Below are positions 17,064 through 25,714 of a stretch of 64,000 bases of DNA, piece by piece (within the stretch, counting starts at the first letter, position 1; every line of letters starts with the position of its first letter). This stretch comes from Alkalihalobacillus sp. TS-13. Its GTDB lineage: Bacteria; Bacillota; Bacilli; Bacillales; Fictibacillaceae. The position numbers were made by a program, and so were the translations under genes. The notes beneath the pieces were generated by a model. The model made no database searches. It saw only the letters and a list, made by a program, of their open reading frames with translations, and was not told the DNA's origin. Location: positions 186,001 through 250,000 of the forward strand of contig NZ_JAHKSI010000001.1 of the NCBI RefSeq assembly GCF_019720915.1, read 5' to 3'.

Positions 17064-18002
17064 ATGAAAACTTTGAATTATACGTTAATCGATGTGTTCA
17101 CTACAAAACCTTTTGGAGGAAACCAATTGGCTGTGTTTGAAGAAAAAGACAATTTGACCCCTGATCTCATGCAGACGATAGCCAGAGAATTAAATTTATC
17201 AGAAACGGTGTTTATTCGTAAGGCCAGTGATCCCAATAAAAACAAGAACCTAAGGATATTCACTCCCCAAGTCGAATTGCATATGGCTGGCCATCCCACA
17301 ATAGGTGCTGCTTACGTTATGGCTGAGAATGGAATGATTGAAACGAATATCGGTTTAAATGATTGGATATTTGAAGAAGGGGTAGGGGATGTTCCTGTAA
17401 CAGTGGAAATGCTTGATAGCGGCATATCAAAAGTAGAGATGGAACAACCTTTACCTTCCTTTGGTGATGAATATACAGAGAGGGAATTAGCGGCAAACCT
17501 GTTGTCACTTTCCTTAGAAGATTTGGATCCAACCTTTCCAATTCAAACAGTTTCATCAGGAGTGCCCTTTTTGTACATCCCAGTCCGTACACTATCCGCG
17601 ATGAAAAAGATTAGCTTTCGCACCGATGTATGGGAAAAGTATTTTAGCGAGGATCCAAATACGAAACATATTTTTACGTTTGCAACAGAAACAGAAGAAC
17701 CACAATCTACTGTTCATAGCAGAATGTTCGCGCCTGCAATGGGTATTTCAGAAGATCCTGCAACAGGTGCAGCGAGCGGACCCTTAGGCGCTTATTTAGT
17801 AAAGCATGGTGTCGTTCCTTCTGAAACTAGTGGAATTCATACTATAAGAAGTGAACAAGGGTTGGAAATGGGTAGACCGAGTTTTATTGATATAACCATC
17901 ATCAAAGAAGGAGACGCAATTCAAAAGGTTAAAATTGGGGGGAAATCTTTAATTATTGGGTCAGGACAAATCTACTTATCAAACACTATAGAAAAGCAGT
18001 GA
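17064..18002 (+). CDS. PhzF family isomerase/epimerase-like protein
   Basis: 312 residues from ATG 17064 (AAAGGAGG 8 nt upstream). PhzF-fold proteins isomerise small acids; the general acid is Glu47 in the conserved LNLSETVFI. Other family marks are DVFTTKPFGGNQLAVF (10-25), MAGHPTIGAAYVM and the C-terminal ISEDPATGAASGPLGAYLV, so both halves of the diaminopimelate-epimerase-like fold are present. The biological substrate is unknown, as for most bacterial PhzF homologs outside phenazine clusters. Regulated, presumably, by the divergent LysR. Confidence 0.9.
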   Translation: MKTLNYTLIDVFTTKPFGGNQLAVFEEKDNLTPDLMQTIARELNLSETVFIRKASDPNKNKNLRIFTPQVELHMAGHPTIGAAYVMAENGMIETNIGLNDWIFEEGVGDVPVTVEMLDSGISKVEMEQPLPSFGDEYTERELAANLLSLSLEDLDPTFPIQTVSSGVPFLYIPVRTLSAMKKISFRTDVWEKYFSEDPNTKHIFTFATETEEPQSTVHSRMFAPAMGISEDPATGAASGPLGAYLVKHGVVPSETSGIHTIRSEQGLEMGRPSFIDITIIKEGDAIQKVKIGGKSLIIGSGQIYLSNTIEKQ

Positions 18003-18066
18003 AGCTTTATAACATTTTAAAAATTGGAATTACAGTGAATTCACTCGGATGCAGATGAAGAATATA

Positions 18067-18112
18067 GAAAGACCTGAGCAGAAAAATGATACTAACTCAG
18101 GTCTTTCTTGCA
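18067..18112 (+). terminator. Rho-independent terminator of the phzF-like gene
   Basis: GAAAGACCTGAG (18067-18078) pairs perfectly over 12 bp with CTCAGGTCTTTC (18096-18107). The gap 18113-18274 has a 45-codon open minus-strand stretch without a start, otherwise nothing. Confidence 0.8.
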
Positions 18113-18274
18113 TAGATTCAGTTGAATTCGTTTCTTTTTAAAAAATCATTCATTAAATTCTTTATGCGCTCATGATCGATAAGTAATACAAACCCCATGA
18201 CATGATGAGGAAGGAAACAAAGTCTTTTACCATTCCTGAATTCAAATGTAATATTTCACAGATCCTTTAAAAAG

Positions 18275-19201
18275 TTATCCAGTGCACTTGTCCTTTACTG
18301 GGACTCTCAACTGTAAATACTTCTTGAAGTTGATTTGTGACAAGGAGAAGAGTGTGAGCGCGACCCATATGAATCCGAAGCTGATGAGATGTGTATTCGT
18401 GAATGTCTCATGAAAGAAATAGATTCCGACGAGCAGTTGAATGGTCGGGTTGATGTATTGAAGAAAGCCGATCGTCGATAATGGGACCTTTTGTGCCCCT
18501 TTTGAAAACCATAAAAGCGGGAGCGCAGTGACAGCGCCGGCACCAAGTAAGAAGATCGTTTCAAGAATGGACACATGACCCAGAGAAGCGGTTCCTTTTA
18601 CTTGGAGGAAGAGAAGATAGGACAGGACAAGTGGTAAAATGAATAGCGTTTCCAGGGTCACAGAAACAAGTGGTTCGACCTTGACGACTTTTTTCACCAC
18701 ACCATATAAAGCAAATGTCGATGCGATGATCAGTGCTACCCAGGGAACCTGACCGAATTGGATCGTCATGATCAACACACCGGTTGCAGCAAGCAACAGA
18801 GAACTGACCTTCCAATGGTTCAATTTTTCCCGAAAGATGATCACGCCTAACACAATACTTAGTAGCGGGTTAATGTAATACCCTAAGCTTGCTCCGATTA
18901 CATGATTCGATGTGACCGCCCATATGAAAAGGAACCAGTTCGCACTAATGAGGATGGCGGCCAAGAACACCCATGTGGCCTGGACCCGGTTGGTCAGCAC
19001 TTTTTTCACCTGCGGCCATCCACCGATCAACAGCAGGATGAATGCAGCAAAAAAGAAGGACCATAGAATCCGGTGAGCAAAAATCTCATAGGCAGGTATT
19101 CCCTTGAGAAAATACCAGTAGATCGGCAAAATGCCCCAGGCGACAAAGGCTGCAAGAGTATAAATCATTCCGACAACAGGGTCAGATAGTCTATTCAACA
19201 T
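18275..19201 (-). CDS. rarD: RarD family EamA-type transporter
   Basis: 308 residues with about ten hydrophobic helices in two EamA halves. The N-terminus GMIYTLAAFVAWGILPIYWY then FLKGIPAYEIFAHRILWSF and the later ASLGYYINPLLSIVLGVIIF are characteristic of RarD (chloramphenicol-sensitivity protein) and separate it from other EamA permeases. The natural substrate is unknown. AGGAGGTT precedes the ATG. It is divergent from a LysR gene, with two 15-bp direct repeats in the gap, so it is probably under LysR control. Confidence 0.88.
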   Translation of the reverse strand: MLNRLSDPVVGMIYTLAAFVAWGILPIYWYFLKGIPAYEIFAHRILWSFFFAAFILLLIGGWPQVKKVLTNRVQATWVFLAAILISANWFLFIWAVTSNHVIGASLGYYINPLLSIVLGVIIFREKLNHWKVSSLLLAATGVLIMTIQFGQVPWVALIIASTFALYGVVKKVVKVEPLVSVTLETLFILPLVLSYLLFLQVKGTASLGHVSILETIFLLGAGAVTALPLLWFSKGAQKVPLSTIGFLQYINPTIQLLVGIYFFHETFTNTHLISFGFIWVALTLFSLSQINFKKYLQLRVPVKDKCTG

Positions 19202-19253
19202 GATAATGAACCTCCTAATGATTGGTTATAAATAACATACGCTAACCCTTTGC

Positions 19254-19299
19254 ATTAGTAAAATGAATCTTTATAATAATGAATATTAGTAAAATTAAT
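19254..19299. promoter_or_regulatory. Two 15-bp direct repeats between rarD and lysR
   Basis: ATTAGTAAAATGAAT (19254-19268) and ATTAGTAAAATTAAT (19285-19299) are spaced 31 bp apart, three helical turns. Each contains ATTA-N7-TAAT-like symmetry, as expected for LysR boxes. Confidence 0.6.
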
Positions 19300-19322
19300 G
19301 AAGAGCCAGGAGAGGGATGAAT

Positions 19323-20195
19323 ATGACGATTATCCAAATGGAGGTTTTCGTAAAAATCGTTGAAACGAAAAGCTTCACAAAGGCAGGGGAAGATTTGGGC
19401 ATGACGCAGTCTGCAGTGAGCCATGCCATATCCAGTTTAGAATCCGCCCTTGGATTTCAATTGATCATCCGTAATCGTTCCGGTGCAGTCATTACCACAA
19501 ACGGAGAAAAAATGCTGGTGCATATACGGAATATATTACGGCATACGGAGCTTATGAAGCAAGACGCAGAGAGCATTATGGGCTTGGAGAAAGGGAAAGT
19601 CCGGGTCGGCTCATTTGAAAGTGTGATGATCCACTGGATGCCGGATATCATTGGGCAATTTCAACAACAGTTTCCTGATATTGAAGTAGAGCTGATCGAA
19701 GGGGGTTACCAAGATATTATCCAATGGCTTCTTGATGGGAGGATCGATTTAGGTTTCATCCTGGAAACGGAACGGATGAACGTCGAATTTCAACCGCTTA
19801 AAGATGATCATTTATCCTTGCTGATCCCAAGTGATCATCCCCTTAGCGAGGAACGTGAACCCTCTATTGAGCAGGTTGCTTCATATCCGTTCATCATGCC
19901 GAAAAAAGGGTGTGATGAACAAGTGCGGAGGATGTTCAAAACGCAGGATCTCAATCCGGATGTCCGTTTTGTGATTAAAGATGTCCATTCGATCATTGCC
20001 ATGGTGAAATCAGGAATCGGAATAAGCATCATGCCTGAAATGACGCTGCCGGATCACATGGATAAGATCAAAGCGACGAGGATTTGTGAAGAGGTTTACC
20101 GGACGATTGGAATCGCTGCACCGGCATTCAAGCGGCTATCGCCTGCTGCCGGTAAGTTTTTCGAGTTGACCAAATCCTGGGTTGAAAATACTTGA
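19323..20195 (+). CDS. LysR family transcriptional regulator (paralog 2)
   Basis: 290 residues from ATG 19323, 7 nt after AGGAGAGG; the ATG at 19317 is too close. HTH at about 1-65 (MEVFVKIVETKSFTKAGEDL, MTQSAVSHAISSLESALGFQ) and an effector-binding domain to the end. It faces the rarD gene across a repeat-bearing promoter region. It is similar to the LysR at 16081 over its whole length (for example YPFIMPKKGCDEQVRRMFKT versus PFIMPKAGCDDLIKALFKT). No hairpin terminator follows; instead repeat element R1 begins 16 bp after the stop. Confidence 0.9.
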   Translation: MTIIQMEVFVKIVETKSFTKAGEDLGMTQSAVSHAISSLESALGFQLIIRNRSGAVITTNGEKMLVHIRNILRHTELMKQDAESIMGLEKGKVRVGSFESVMIHWMPDIIGQFQQQFPDIEVELIEGGYQDIIQWLLDGRIDLGFILETERMNVEFQPLKDDHLSLLIPSDHPLSEEREPSIEQVASYPFIMPKKGCDEQVRRMFKTQDLNPDVRFVIKDVHSIIAMVKSGIGISIMPEMTLPDHMDKIKATRICEEVYRTIGIAAPAFKRLSPAAGKFFELTKSWVENT

Positions 20196-20210
20196 GGTTG
20201 ATTTCTTACA

Positions 20211-20345
20211 TACCGGACACCACAGCCGCTATTTGTGAACAAAACAGCTTATTTCATCCAATATTTATATAATAAGATCTCTGGTGTCCGCTAAAATCAT
20301 GAAATGGGCACTTTTGGAGGAAATAACGTCTCCTGTGTCCGTTAG
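20211..20345. repeat. Inverted repeat element R1, copy a (three units)
   Basis: One forward unit (CCGGACACCACAGCCGCTAT) and two inverted units (ending CTCTGGTGTCCG and CTCCTGTGTCCG). The first forward unit seen in the other copies is missing, so this copy is about 135 bp instead of 187. The remaining gap to 20490 shows nothing else. Confidence 0.85.
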
Positions 20346-20500
20346 GTTCTCTTAAAGTATGCATGAATAGGAAAAACAAGCTGCGATTCGACTCAAAAAA
20401 AAGCTTGATCCATTCGCACCTTCAAAAGCCACCATCAGTGCACCAGTTATTTCCTTCTCCTTCCTGGCATATTTATAGCTAGAGGAGGGGGGATGCTGTG

Positions 20501-21970
20501 ATGAAGAGAGAGACTTATGCAGAACTGCAGTACCCAGAGGGCATGCTGTCGATTATCAGAAACGGTTTGGATCCGACTGGAACTCCGAAATCGGTCTTGA
20601 TTATTGGAGGGGGTCTCTCAGGATTGGTTGCTGCATCCCTCCTGAAACAGGCTGGCCATAAAGTGACGATCCTCGAGGGAAACAGTCGGATAGGTGGCAG
20701 GGTTTTGACCTTAAGGGAGCCATTTACTGAGGGGAATTATCTGGATGTCGGGGCAATGAGAATTCCTGAGAACCATGCATTGGTGCTTGAATACATCAAG
20801 CGATTCCAATTGCCTTTGAATACGTTTATCAACTCTACACCGAGGGACGTGATCTTTGTCAACAACGTGTTGACGACCAGGGAAGTGTATGAGGAAAATC
20901 CGGATATCCTCCAATTTCCGGTGGCACCTGAAGAAGAAGGGAAGACTGCAACGGAATTACTTTTGGAAGCGACCAAGCCTTTTGTTGACCTATATACAAG
21001 CAGCACTCCGGAAGAACAGGAAGAGCTGAGGAAAAAGTACGGAGATTATTCAATGGGCGAGTTTTTGCAGTTCAATCCTCTAGGCCCATCCCTTTCAATG
21101 CCAGCAATCCGTATGATCAATGTCATGCTCGGTATTGAAGGCTTTCCTGAGTTTGCTTTCTTAGATATTTTGACCGATATCGTTTATCCGATCTTCAGTG
21201 AGGATTTGCAATTTTATGAGATTCAAGGCGGTAATGATCGTCTTCCGTCATCTTTTTTCCCGCAACTTCAAAACGACATCAAATTCAACCAAAAAGTGAT
21301 TCGGATTACGCAAAATGATAGCGGTGTCCAGGTCCAAACCCGAAACCCTGTGACCGGGGAAATCAGCGAATACGATGGAGATTATGTCATCGCTACCGTT
21401 CCATTCACTGTTTTTCAGTTCATCGATGTGATTCCGTATAATTCTATACCTTTTGAAAAGTGGCAAGCGATTCGGGAGCTGAATAATGTACCAGCTGTTA
21501 AGATCGGAATCCAATTCAAACGTCGATTTTGGGAAGCGAATGGGCTCGGGAATGCGATATCTGATAGACCGACTCGATTTTCCTATATTCCAAGCCATAA
21601 CATCGGTTCAGAGGGTCCAGGGGTGCTGTTGGGAAGCTATAGCTGGGGAGCCGATGCTGAATTGTGGACCAGTTTGTCCTTTTCAGAGCTTGTCTACACC
21701 CTGTTAAAAGATCTTGCGAAAATATATGGGGATGTCGTATATACAGAATTTCAGAATGCTGCAGGGTTCGATTGGAGTGAAAATCCATATTCTGTAGGGT
21801 GTTTTACGTTATTTACACCGAGACAAGAAGAGGAATTCGAAGAAATAATCAGGCGGCCAGAGGGAAGAATCCACTTTGCCGGTGAACATACATCATCGTT
21901 CCATGGATGGATGGAAGGGGCGATCGAATCCGGCATCCGGGCTGCATTTGAAGTGAAGGCAAGGGAATGA
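20501..21970 (+). CDS. FAD-dependent amine oxidase (L-amino acid/monoamine oxidase family)
   Basis: 489 residues from ATG 20501 (or GTG 20498), 8 nt after GGAGGGGGG. The FAD-binding dinucleotide fold is SVLIIGGGLSGLVAASLL then GHKVTILEGNSRIGGRV (about 32-70); the GAMRIPE motif follows, and the C-terminal flavin contact is GRIHFAGEHTSSFHGWMEGA. This layout matches bacterial L-amino-acid oxidases such as the Bacillus YobN group, which oxidatively deaminate amino acids or amines with release of ammonia and peroxide. There is no signal peptide. The exact substrate cannot be read. Confidence 0.88.
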   Translation: MKRETYAELQYPEGMLSIIRNGLDPTGTPKSVLIIGGGLSGLVAASLLKQAGHKVTILEGNSRIGGRVLTLREPFTEGNYLDVGAMRIPENHALVLEYIKRFQLPLNTFINSTPRDVIFVNNVLTTREVYEENPDILQFPVAPEEEGKTATELLLEATKPFVDLYTSSTPEEQEELRKKYGDYSMGEFLQFNPLGPSLSMPAIRMINVMLGIEGFPEFAFLDILTDIVYPIFSEDLQFYEIQGGNDRLPSSFFPQLQNDIKFNQKVIRITQNDSGVQVQTRNPVTGEISEYDGDYVIATVPFTVFQFIDVIPYNSIPFEKWQAIRELNNVPAVKIGIQFKRRFWEANGLGNAISDRPTRFSYIPSHNIGSEGPGVLLGSYSWGADAELWTSLSFSELVYTLLKDLAKIYGDVVYTEFQNAAGFDWSENPYSVGCFTLFTPRQEEEFEEIIRRPEGRIHFAGEHTSSFHGWMEGAIESGIRAAFEVKARE

Positions 21971-22065
21971 CAGGCTACAGTATGGGTTTCAGGGTCGAAT
22001 TCCACGAATGCATATTGACAGCGGATGAATTTAAGGGTATTCTTAAGGTAATAAAATAAAAATCG

Positions 22066-22165
22066 TTTCTCCTAAAGGGGAGTAGCTTTTACAGCAAAGT
22101 CGTCATTCCAGAGTTCACGCTCTCGGCTTTGTTGGCAACGAAAACTGTTGTTAGCAAGACCTTTA
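22066..22165 (+). ncRNA. yybP-ykoY manganese riboswitch
   Basis: The conserved first loop AAAGGGGAGTAGC (22074-22086), the CTCTCGGC and TTGTTGGCAACG segments and the closing AGCAAGACC (22153-22161) are those of the yybP-ykoY family. It lies directly upstream of a terC gene, the best known context. Mn2+ binding normally raises expression of the downstream exporter. Confidence 0.93.
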
Positions 22166-22189
22166 CCTGTTCGGGTAGAGGTCTTTTTT
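22156..22189 (+). terminator. Riboswitch terminator 1
   Basis: AAGACCTTTACC pairs with GGTAGAGGTCTT, followed by TTTT. It uses the 3' end of the aptamer (AAGACC), so aptamer folding and termination compete. Confidence 0.85.
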
Positions 22190-22190
22190 G

Positions 22191-22217
22191 ATGGCCTTTA
22201 CCAGATTGATGGTAGAG
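22191..22217 (+). terminator. Second, tandem terminator before terC
   Basis: ATGGCCTTTACC (22191-22202) pairs with GGTAGAGGCCAT (22211-22222 region), followed by TTTTTG. It shares the CCTTTACC / GGTAGAGG core with terminator 1, which suggests a local duplication. Confidence 0.75.
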
Positions 22218-22258
22218 GCCATTTTTGTTTTACATATTAAAAAAAGGAGTGAAGTGAA

Positions 22259-22963
22259 ATGGAATTATTCAGTGCTGAATTTTTCACCGCACTATTATCG
22301 ATTGTGATTATCGACCTGGTCCTGGCTGGAGACAATGCGATCCTGATCGGGCTTGCTGCAAGGAATTTACCTCAATCGCAACAGAAAAAAGTCATCCTGT
22401 GGGGAGCGCTCGGTGCAATCCTGATCCGAGTCGTCGCTACTCTGGCGGTTGTCTGGTTGCTCAAGATTCCGGGATTGCTATTAGTCGGGGGATTATTGCT
22501 TGTGGTCATCGCATATAAACTTCTGGTCGATGACAAAGACCATGACGTCCAAGCGGCAGGTGGTTTCTGGGCAGCGATCCGAACAGTCATCATTGCTGAT
22601 GCGCTTATGGGATTAGACAATGTATTGGCAATTGCAGGTGCCGCGCACGGGAACATGGTTCTCGTCATTTTAGGACTATTGATATCGGTGCCGGTTGTCA
22701 TGTTTGGTAGCAAACTCATCCTGATGTGGGTTGACCGTTTCCCGATCATCATCACGATCGGAGCAGCGATCCTTGCCTGGACGGCTTCGAAAATGATCGT
22801 CGGAGAGCCATTCTTGCATAGTTTCTTCGACAATGGCTTTATCAAATACGGTTTCGAATTGTTTATGGTAGGGGCAGTGATCGCGGCCGGTTATTTGAAA
22901 AAGAGGAAAGTGGAACAGGAAGTCGAACAAGAAGAACAGGTTGTTTTACAGAAAGTCGACTAA
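22259..22963 (+). CDS. ykoY: TerC family Mn2+ exporter-like membrane protein (YkoY/MeeY type)
   Basis: 234 residues with about seven membrane helices. The two metal-site motifs of TerC are present: DLVLAGDNAILIGLAAR (about 20-36) and ADALMGLDNVLAIAGAAHG (about 114-132). In Bacillus YkoY/MeeY and YceF/MeeF export Mn2+, including to feed exported metalloproteins. GGAGTGAAGTGAA precedes the ATG. It is under a manganese riboswitch. Its neighbour downstream is a sigma-W type stress operon, but a separate promoter lies between them. Confidence 0.93.
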   Translation: MELFSAEFFTALLSIVIIDLVLAGDNAILIGLAARNLPQSQQKKVILWGALGAILIRVVATLAVVWLLKIPGLLLVGGLLLVVIAYKLLVDDKDHDVQAAGGFWAAIRTVIIADALMGLDNVLAIAGAAHGNMVLVILGLLISVPVVMFGSKLILMWVDRFPIIITIGAAILAWTASKMIVGEPFLHSFFDNGFIKYGFELFMVGAVIAAGYLKKRKVEQEVEQEEQVVLQKVD

Positions 22964-22981
22964 GGATTTTTTGTGTGATTT

Positions 22982-23007
22982 TGAAACCTTTTCAAAAGCC
23001 ATCCGTA
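22982..23007 (+). promoter_or_regulatory. Predicted sigma-W (ECF) promoter
   Basis: TGAAAC (22982-22987), 16-bp spacer, CGTA (23004-23007). This is the sigma-W consensus exactly. It lies 88 bp before the DUF4178 gene and would place the pspA operon under envelope-stress control, as for pspA in B. subtilis. Confidence 0.85.
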
Positions 23008-23095
23008 GGAATAGTGGCGGAGGAATAGCCTCGTGTTTTTAACGTCTAGTGTGTTTTATCTTAGGATGGTTAAGTAAAGACTGATGGAGGGGAAT

Positions 23096-23605
23096 ATGAG
23101 TATTTTCTCACGATTGTTCAATAAAAAGGATAAGGAAGTTGAAAAGGTTGAAGAACGAAATTTTTTCAACCTCCAGATCAATGATATCATCACCTACAAT
23201 TTTGAAGATTATCAGGTGAGCGGAAAATTGATCTACAATGACGGCGGTTATGAGTGGTACGCGTATCAGCTTGTCGGAACGAATGAGACGATCTGGTTAA
23301 GTGCAGAAATGGATGACGAGCTCGAACTTGGAATCTATAAAAGCACGAAAGAAAAACTGACCGAACCAATCCCGAATAAAGTAACTGTGAATCAGACAGA
23401 ATACGCTCTTGATGAAAAAGGGACCGCTTCAGTACGGGGAGAAGGCCGGGGGAAAAACGTAAACGGCCAGCAAGTGAAGTACTTTGATTTCGCAAATGAT
23501 GCAGAAGACCGCTTCCTTTCCGTTGAAATATGGGGCAGTGAAGTCGAAGTCAGTGAAGGTCATGAAATCGAAAGCTATGAAATAAAAATCATTGCTGCAA
23601 GCTAG
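23096..23605 (+). CDS. DUF4178 domain protein
   Basis: 169 residues from ATG 23096, which follows GGAGGGG; the ATG at 23084 overlaps that ribosome site. Beta-rich, with NFFNLQINDIITYNFEDYQV, NDGGYEWYAYQLVG and the later KYFDFANDAEDRFLSVEIWG typical of DUF4178. No signal peptide. Members occur next to pspA, DUF350 and aminopropyltransferase genes, as here, so it is probably a cytoplasmic partner in a membrane-stress response; its activity is unknown. First gene of the predicted sigma-W transcript. Confidence 0.85.
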   Translation: MSIFSRLFNKKDKEVEKVEERNFFNLQINDIITYNFEDYQVSGKLIYNDGGYEWYAYQLVGTNETIWLSAEMDDELELGIYKSTKEKLTEPIPNKVTVNQTEYALDEKGTASVRGEGRGKNVNGQQVKYFDFANDAEDRFLSVEIWGSEVEVSEGHEIESYEIKIIAAS

Positions 23606-23665
23606 AAAGATTAGATATTTATGTTTATTCGCAGAAATTAAAAAAAGAAAATCAGGAGGTATAGC

Positions 23666-24337
23666 ATGTTTAATTTCTTTAAAAGAGTACGTACAATGGT
23701 TTCGTCTGAGTTGAATTCAGCGCTTGATAAAGCGGAGGATCCTGTAAAACTGCTGGACCAGTACATGCGGGAAATGGCTGCAGATATCCGGGAAGCTGAA
23801 ACGGCTGTCGCAAAACAAATCGCAAATGAAAAGATGCTCAAGAAAAGGTATGAAGATGCAAAGAGCATGGTTGAGAAGAGAGAAGAGCAAGCGGTTCAGG
23901 CATTGGAAGCCGGGAATGAAGACCTCGCCCGCAGAGCGCTGGAAGATAAACAGAAACACAATCAACAGGTGGATACACTGCTCGCTGCGCATACCAAAGC
24001 GAAGGACGATGCCGATTCCTTACGTGAGAGACTATCTGAAATGAAAGCGGAATATGATGAGATGAATCTGAAAAAGGATTCCCTCAAAGCAAGAGCTGAA
24101 TCCGCGAAAACGAAGACCAAGATCAATCGCACGATGTCGAATATCGGCAACGACAGTTCCCAACAAGGCTTCAAGCGGATGGAGGAGAAAGTAGTCCAGT
24201 ATGAGGCTGAAGCGGAAACGACAGATGACATGCGCTCTTCAAACAAGTCCCTTGATGATGAGTTTGAAGCGATGAATACGAAGAATAATGTAAACGATGA
24301 ATTAGCGGAGTTAAAGAAAAAACTGGGGAAAGAATAA
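23666..24337 (+). CDS. pspA: PspA/IM30 family phage-shock protein (LiaH-like)
   Basis: 223 residues, almost entirely charged heptads, i.e. a long coiled coil. The N-terminus MFNFFKRVRTMVSSELNSAL and the block AEDPVKLLDQYMREMAADIR are diagnostic for PspA/LiaH/Vipp1. These proteins assemble on damaged cytoplasmic membrane and stabilise it. CAGGAGGTATAGC precedes the ATG. It is second in the operon behind the sigma-W-type promoter, 60 bp after DUF4178 and 30 bp before DUF4247. Confidence 0.94.
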   Translation: MFNFFKRVRTMVSSELNSALDKAEDPVKLLDQYMREMAADIREAETAVAKQIANEKMLKKRYEDAKSMVEKREEQAVQALEAGNEDLARRALEDKQKHNQQVDTLLAAHTKAKDDADSLRERLSEMKAEYDEMNLKKDSLKARAESAKTKTKINRTMSNIGNDSSQQGFKRMEEKVVQYEAEAETTDDMRSSNKSLDDEFEAMNTKNNVNDELAELKKKLGKE

Positions 24338-24367
24338 CCTTCTTTCCCTTTTTAATGGGGTGTGTCG

Positions 24368-24931
24368 ATGAGAAGGAAAGTCATAGGAATCTCCATAGCG
24401 GCAACATTTCTCCTTCTGGTGGCTTGTGGGTCTGCTAATGTACTAGATTGGATCGCCGAACACTATCCTTTAGAGGATGTGGTCGAAAGCAGTACCGATC
24501 CAGATGATGTTGCTAGATTATACGTTGCCAAGGACAAAAGTATACAAGAGGTATCTAAAGCGATCAAGGATCAAATGGAGCCGGAGAATGCCAGTGAAAT
24601 AAAGGAAAATAAGCAGATATTGGTCTACGATGATTATTTTGTGACACTGACACAAGATGAGGATGATCCGGAGAATACCAATATAGAAGTGGCAACGGAT
24701 GAATTCGTCCGTGATAATTACCGACCGGGCTTTTTCAATGGATTTATCGCGTATTACATACTGGACCGGACTTTCGGGGTGAACGATTGGCGATATAAAC
24801 AGGATCAGCGTTGCGGCGGAAAATGTTATGAAGGCTATAACAAATCAGGTGGAAATTATAAAGGACCTGCTACCCCTTCTTCTTTTAGAGGATCAGGGAA
24901 TCGCGGCGGAGGTCCTGGAACTGGAAAATAA
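24368..24931 (+). CDS. DUF4247 lipoprotein
   Basis: 187 residues from ATG 24368; GGGGTG lies 5 nt upstream. Signal with lipobox LLLVACG (Cys about residue 20), then a mixed domain containing YDDYFVTLTQDEDD and FFNGFIAYYILDRTFGVNDW, and a Gly/Ser/Pro-rich C-terminal tail with a CGGKC pair. DUF4247 lipoproteins recur in Bacillus clusters with pspA, DUF350 and aminopropyltransferase. It would be anchored on the outer face of the membrane, and may sense or shield membrane damage; function unknown. Confidence 0.85.
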   Translation: MRRKVIGISIAATFLLLVACGSANVLDWIAEHYPLEDVVESSTDPDDVARLYVAKDKSIQEVSKAIKDQMEPENASEIKENKQILVYDDYFVTLTQDEDDPENTNIEVATDEFVRDNYRPGFFNGFIAYYILDRTFGVNDWRYKQDQRCGGKCYEGYNKSGGNYKGPATPSSFRGSGNRGGGPGTGK

Positions 24932-24948
24932 CTTTTGGGAGGTTTAAC

Positions 24949-25344
24949 ATGAGTCCATTTATTTTAACGTTATTATACTTTATCGCAGCTGTTGTGATCG
25001 TTGTCATCGGTCTTGTCATTTTTGAGCTTGTGACGACGAAATACAAAGATTGGGAAGAAATCAATCGAGGGAATTCTGCTGTCGCCTTATCGATCGGCGG
25101 TAAGATTATCGGTATCTGTATCATTCTGGCGTTCTCGATTTATACGAATGATAGCATTCCTCAGACGGTGCTTTGGGGCGGTTATGGAGTCGTTTTACAA
25201 TTGGTCGCCTATTACTTGTTTGATTTTCTTACGCGGAGGTTTACAGTTGAAAAAGAATTGAAAAATGGGAACGTCTCTGTCGGGATCGTTTCAATGTGTG
25301 TGTCAATAGGATTGGCATTTGTAGTCGGGGCTTCGATCACATAA
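24949..25344 (+). CDS. DUF350 family integral membrane protein
   Basis: 131 residues with four membrane helices in two pseudo-symmetric pairs, as usual for DUF350. GNSAVALSIGGKIIGICIIL and the second GNVSVGIVSMCVSIGLAFVV are the paired Gly-Asn motifs. GGGAGGTTTAAC precedes the ATG, 17 bp after the DUF4247 stop. DUF350 proteins associate genetically with aminopropyltransferases and PspA. Element R1 copy b begins 21 bp after its stop, between it and the aminopropyltransferase gene. Confidence 0.9.
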   Translation: MSPFILTLLYFIAAVVIVVIGLVIFELVTTKYKDWEEINRGNSAVALSIGGKIIGICIILAFSIYTNDSIPQTVLWGGYGVVLQLVAYYLFDFLTRRFTVEKELKNGNVSVGIVSMCVSIGLAFVVGASIT

Positions 25345-25364
25345 CAGCAATCATTCCATTCAAT

Positions 25365-25551
25365 AGCGGACACCAGAGCCGTTATTTGTGACAAAATGAA
25401 GTGTTCCTGAATTTTAACGGACACCACAGCCGTTATTTGTGAACAAAGAAGCTGATTTTCAATGGTATTTGCGAAATAAGGTCCCTGGTGTCCGTTAAGT
25501 TTGTAAAATTCTAATGTTTTGGTCAAATAAGGTCTCCTGTGTCCGTTAACG
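25365..25551. repeat. Inverted repeat element R1, copy b (four units)
   Basis: Two forward units (GCGGACACCAGAGCCGTTAT; ACGGACACCACAGCCGTTAT) and two inverted units (AAATAAGGTCCCTGGTGTCC; AAATAAGGTCTCCTGTGTCC), about 187 bp in all. Confidence 0.9.
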
Positions 25552-25636
25552 GGTAAGTGGAAAATCAACAATATAGAATACAAGATGAACGGGGAGAACC
25601 AAATCATTGGCTCACCCCTCTTATTTTATGAAGTGC

Positions 25637-25696
25637 GTGCCTGGCACCATTTGAGAATTCAGTCGTAGCAAGGGTTCCAAAAAGGTGCCAGGCACC
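25637..25696. repeat. Inverted pair of GTGCCTGGCACC motifs
   Basis: GTGCCTGGCACC (25637-25648) and GGTGCCAGGCACC (25684-25696) are inverted copies, each itself nearly palindromic. They lie just before the aminopropyltransferase start. Similar GC-rich motifs are scattered in Bacillus genomes; the role is unknown. Confidence 0.6.
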
Positions 25697-25714
25697 GGTT
25701 ACGAAGGTGAAATC

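Noticed and set aside
18118-18255. Open minus-strand stretch between two terminators (ends HERIKNLMNDFLKRNEFN)
   Set aside because: Only 45 codons without a start; it may be a gene remnant but nothing confirms it.
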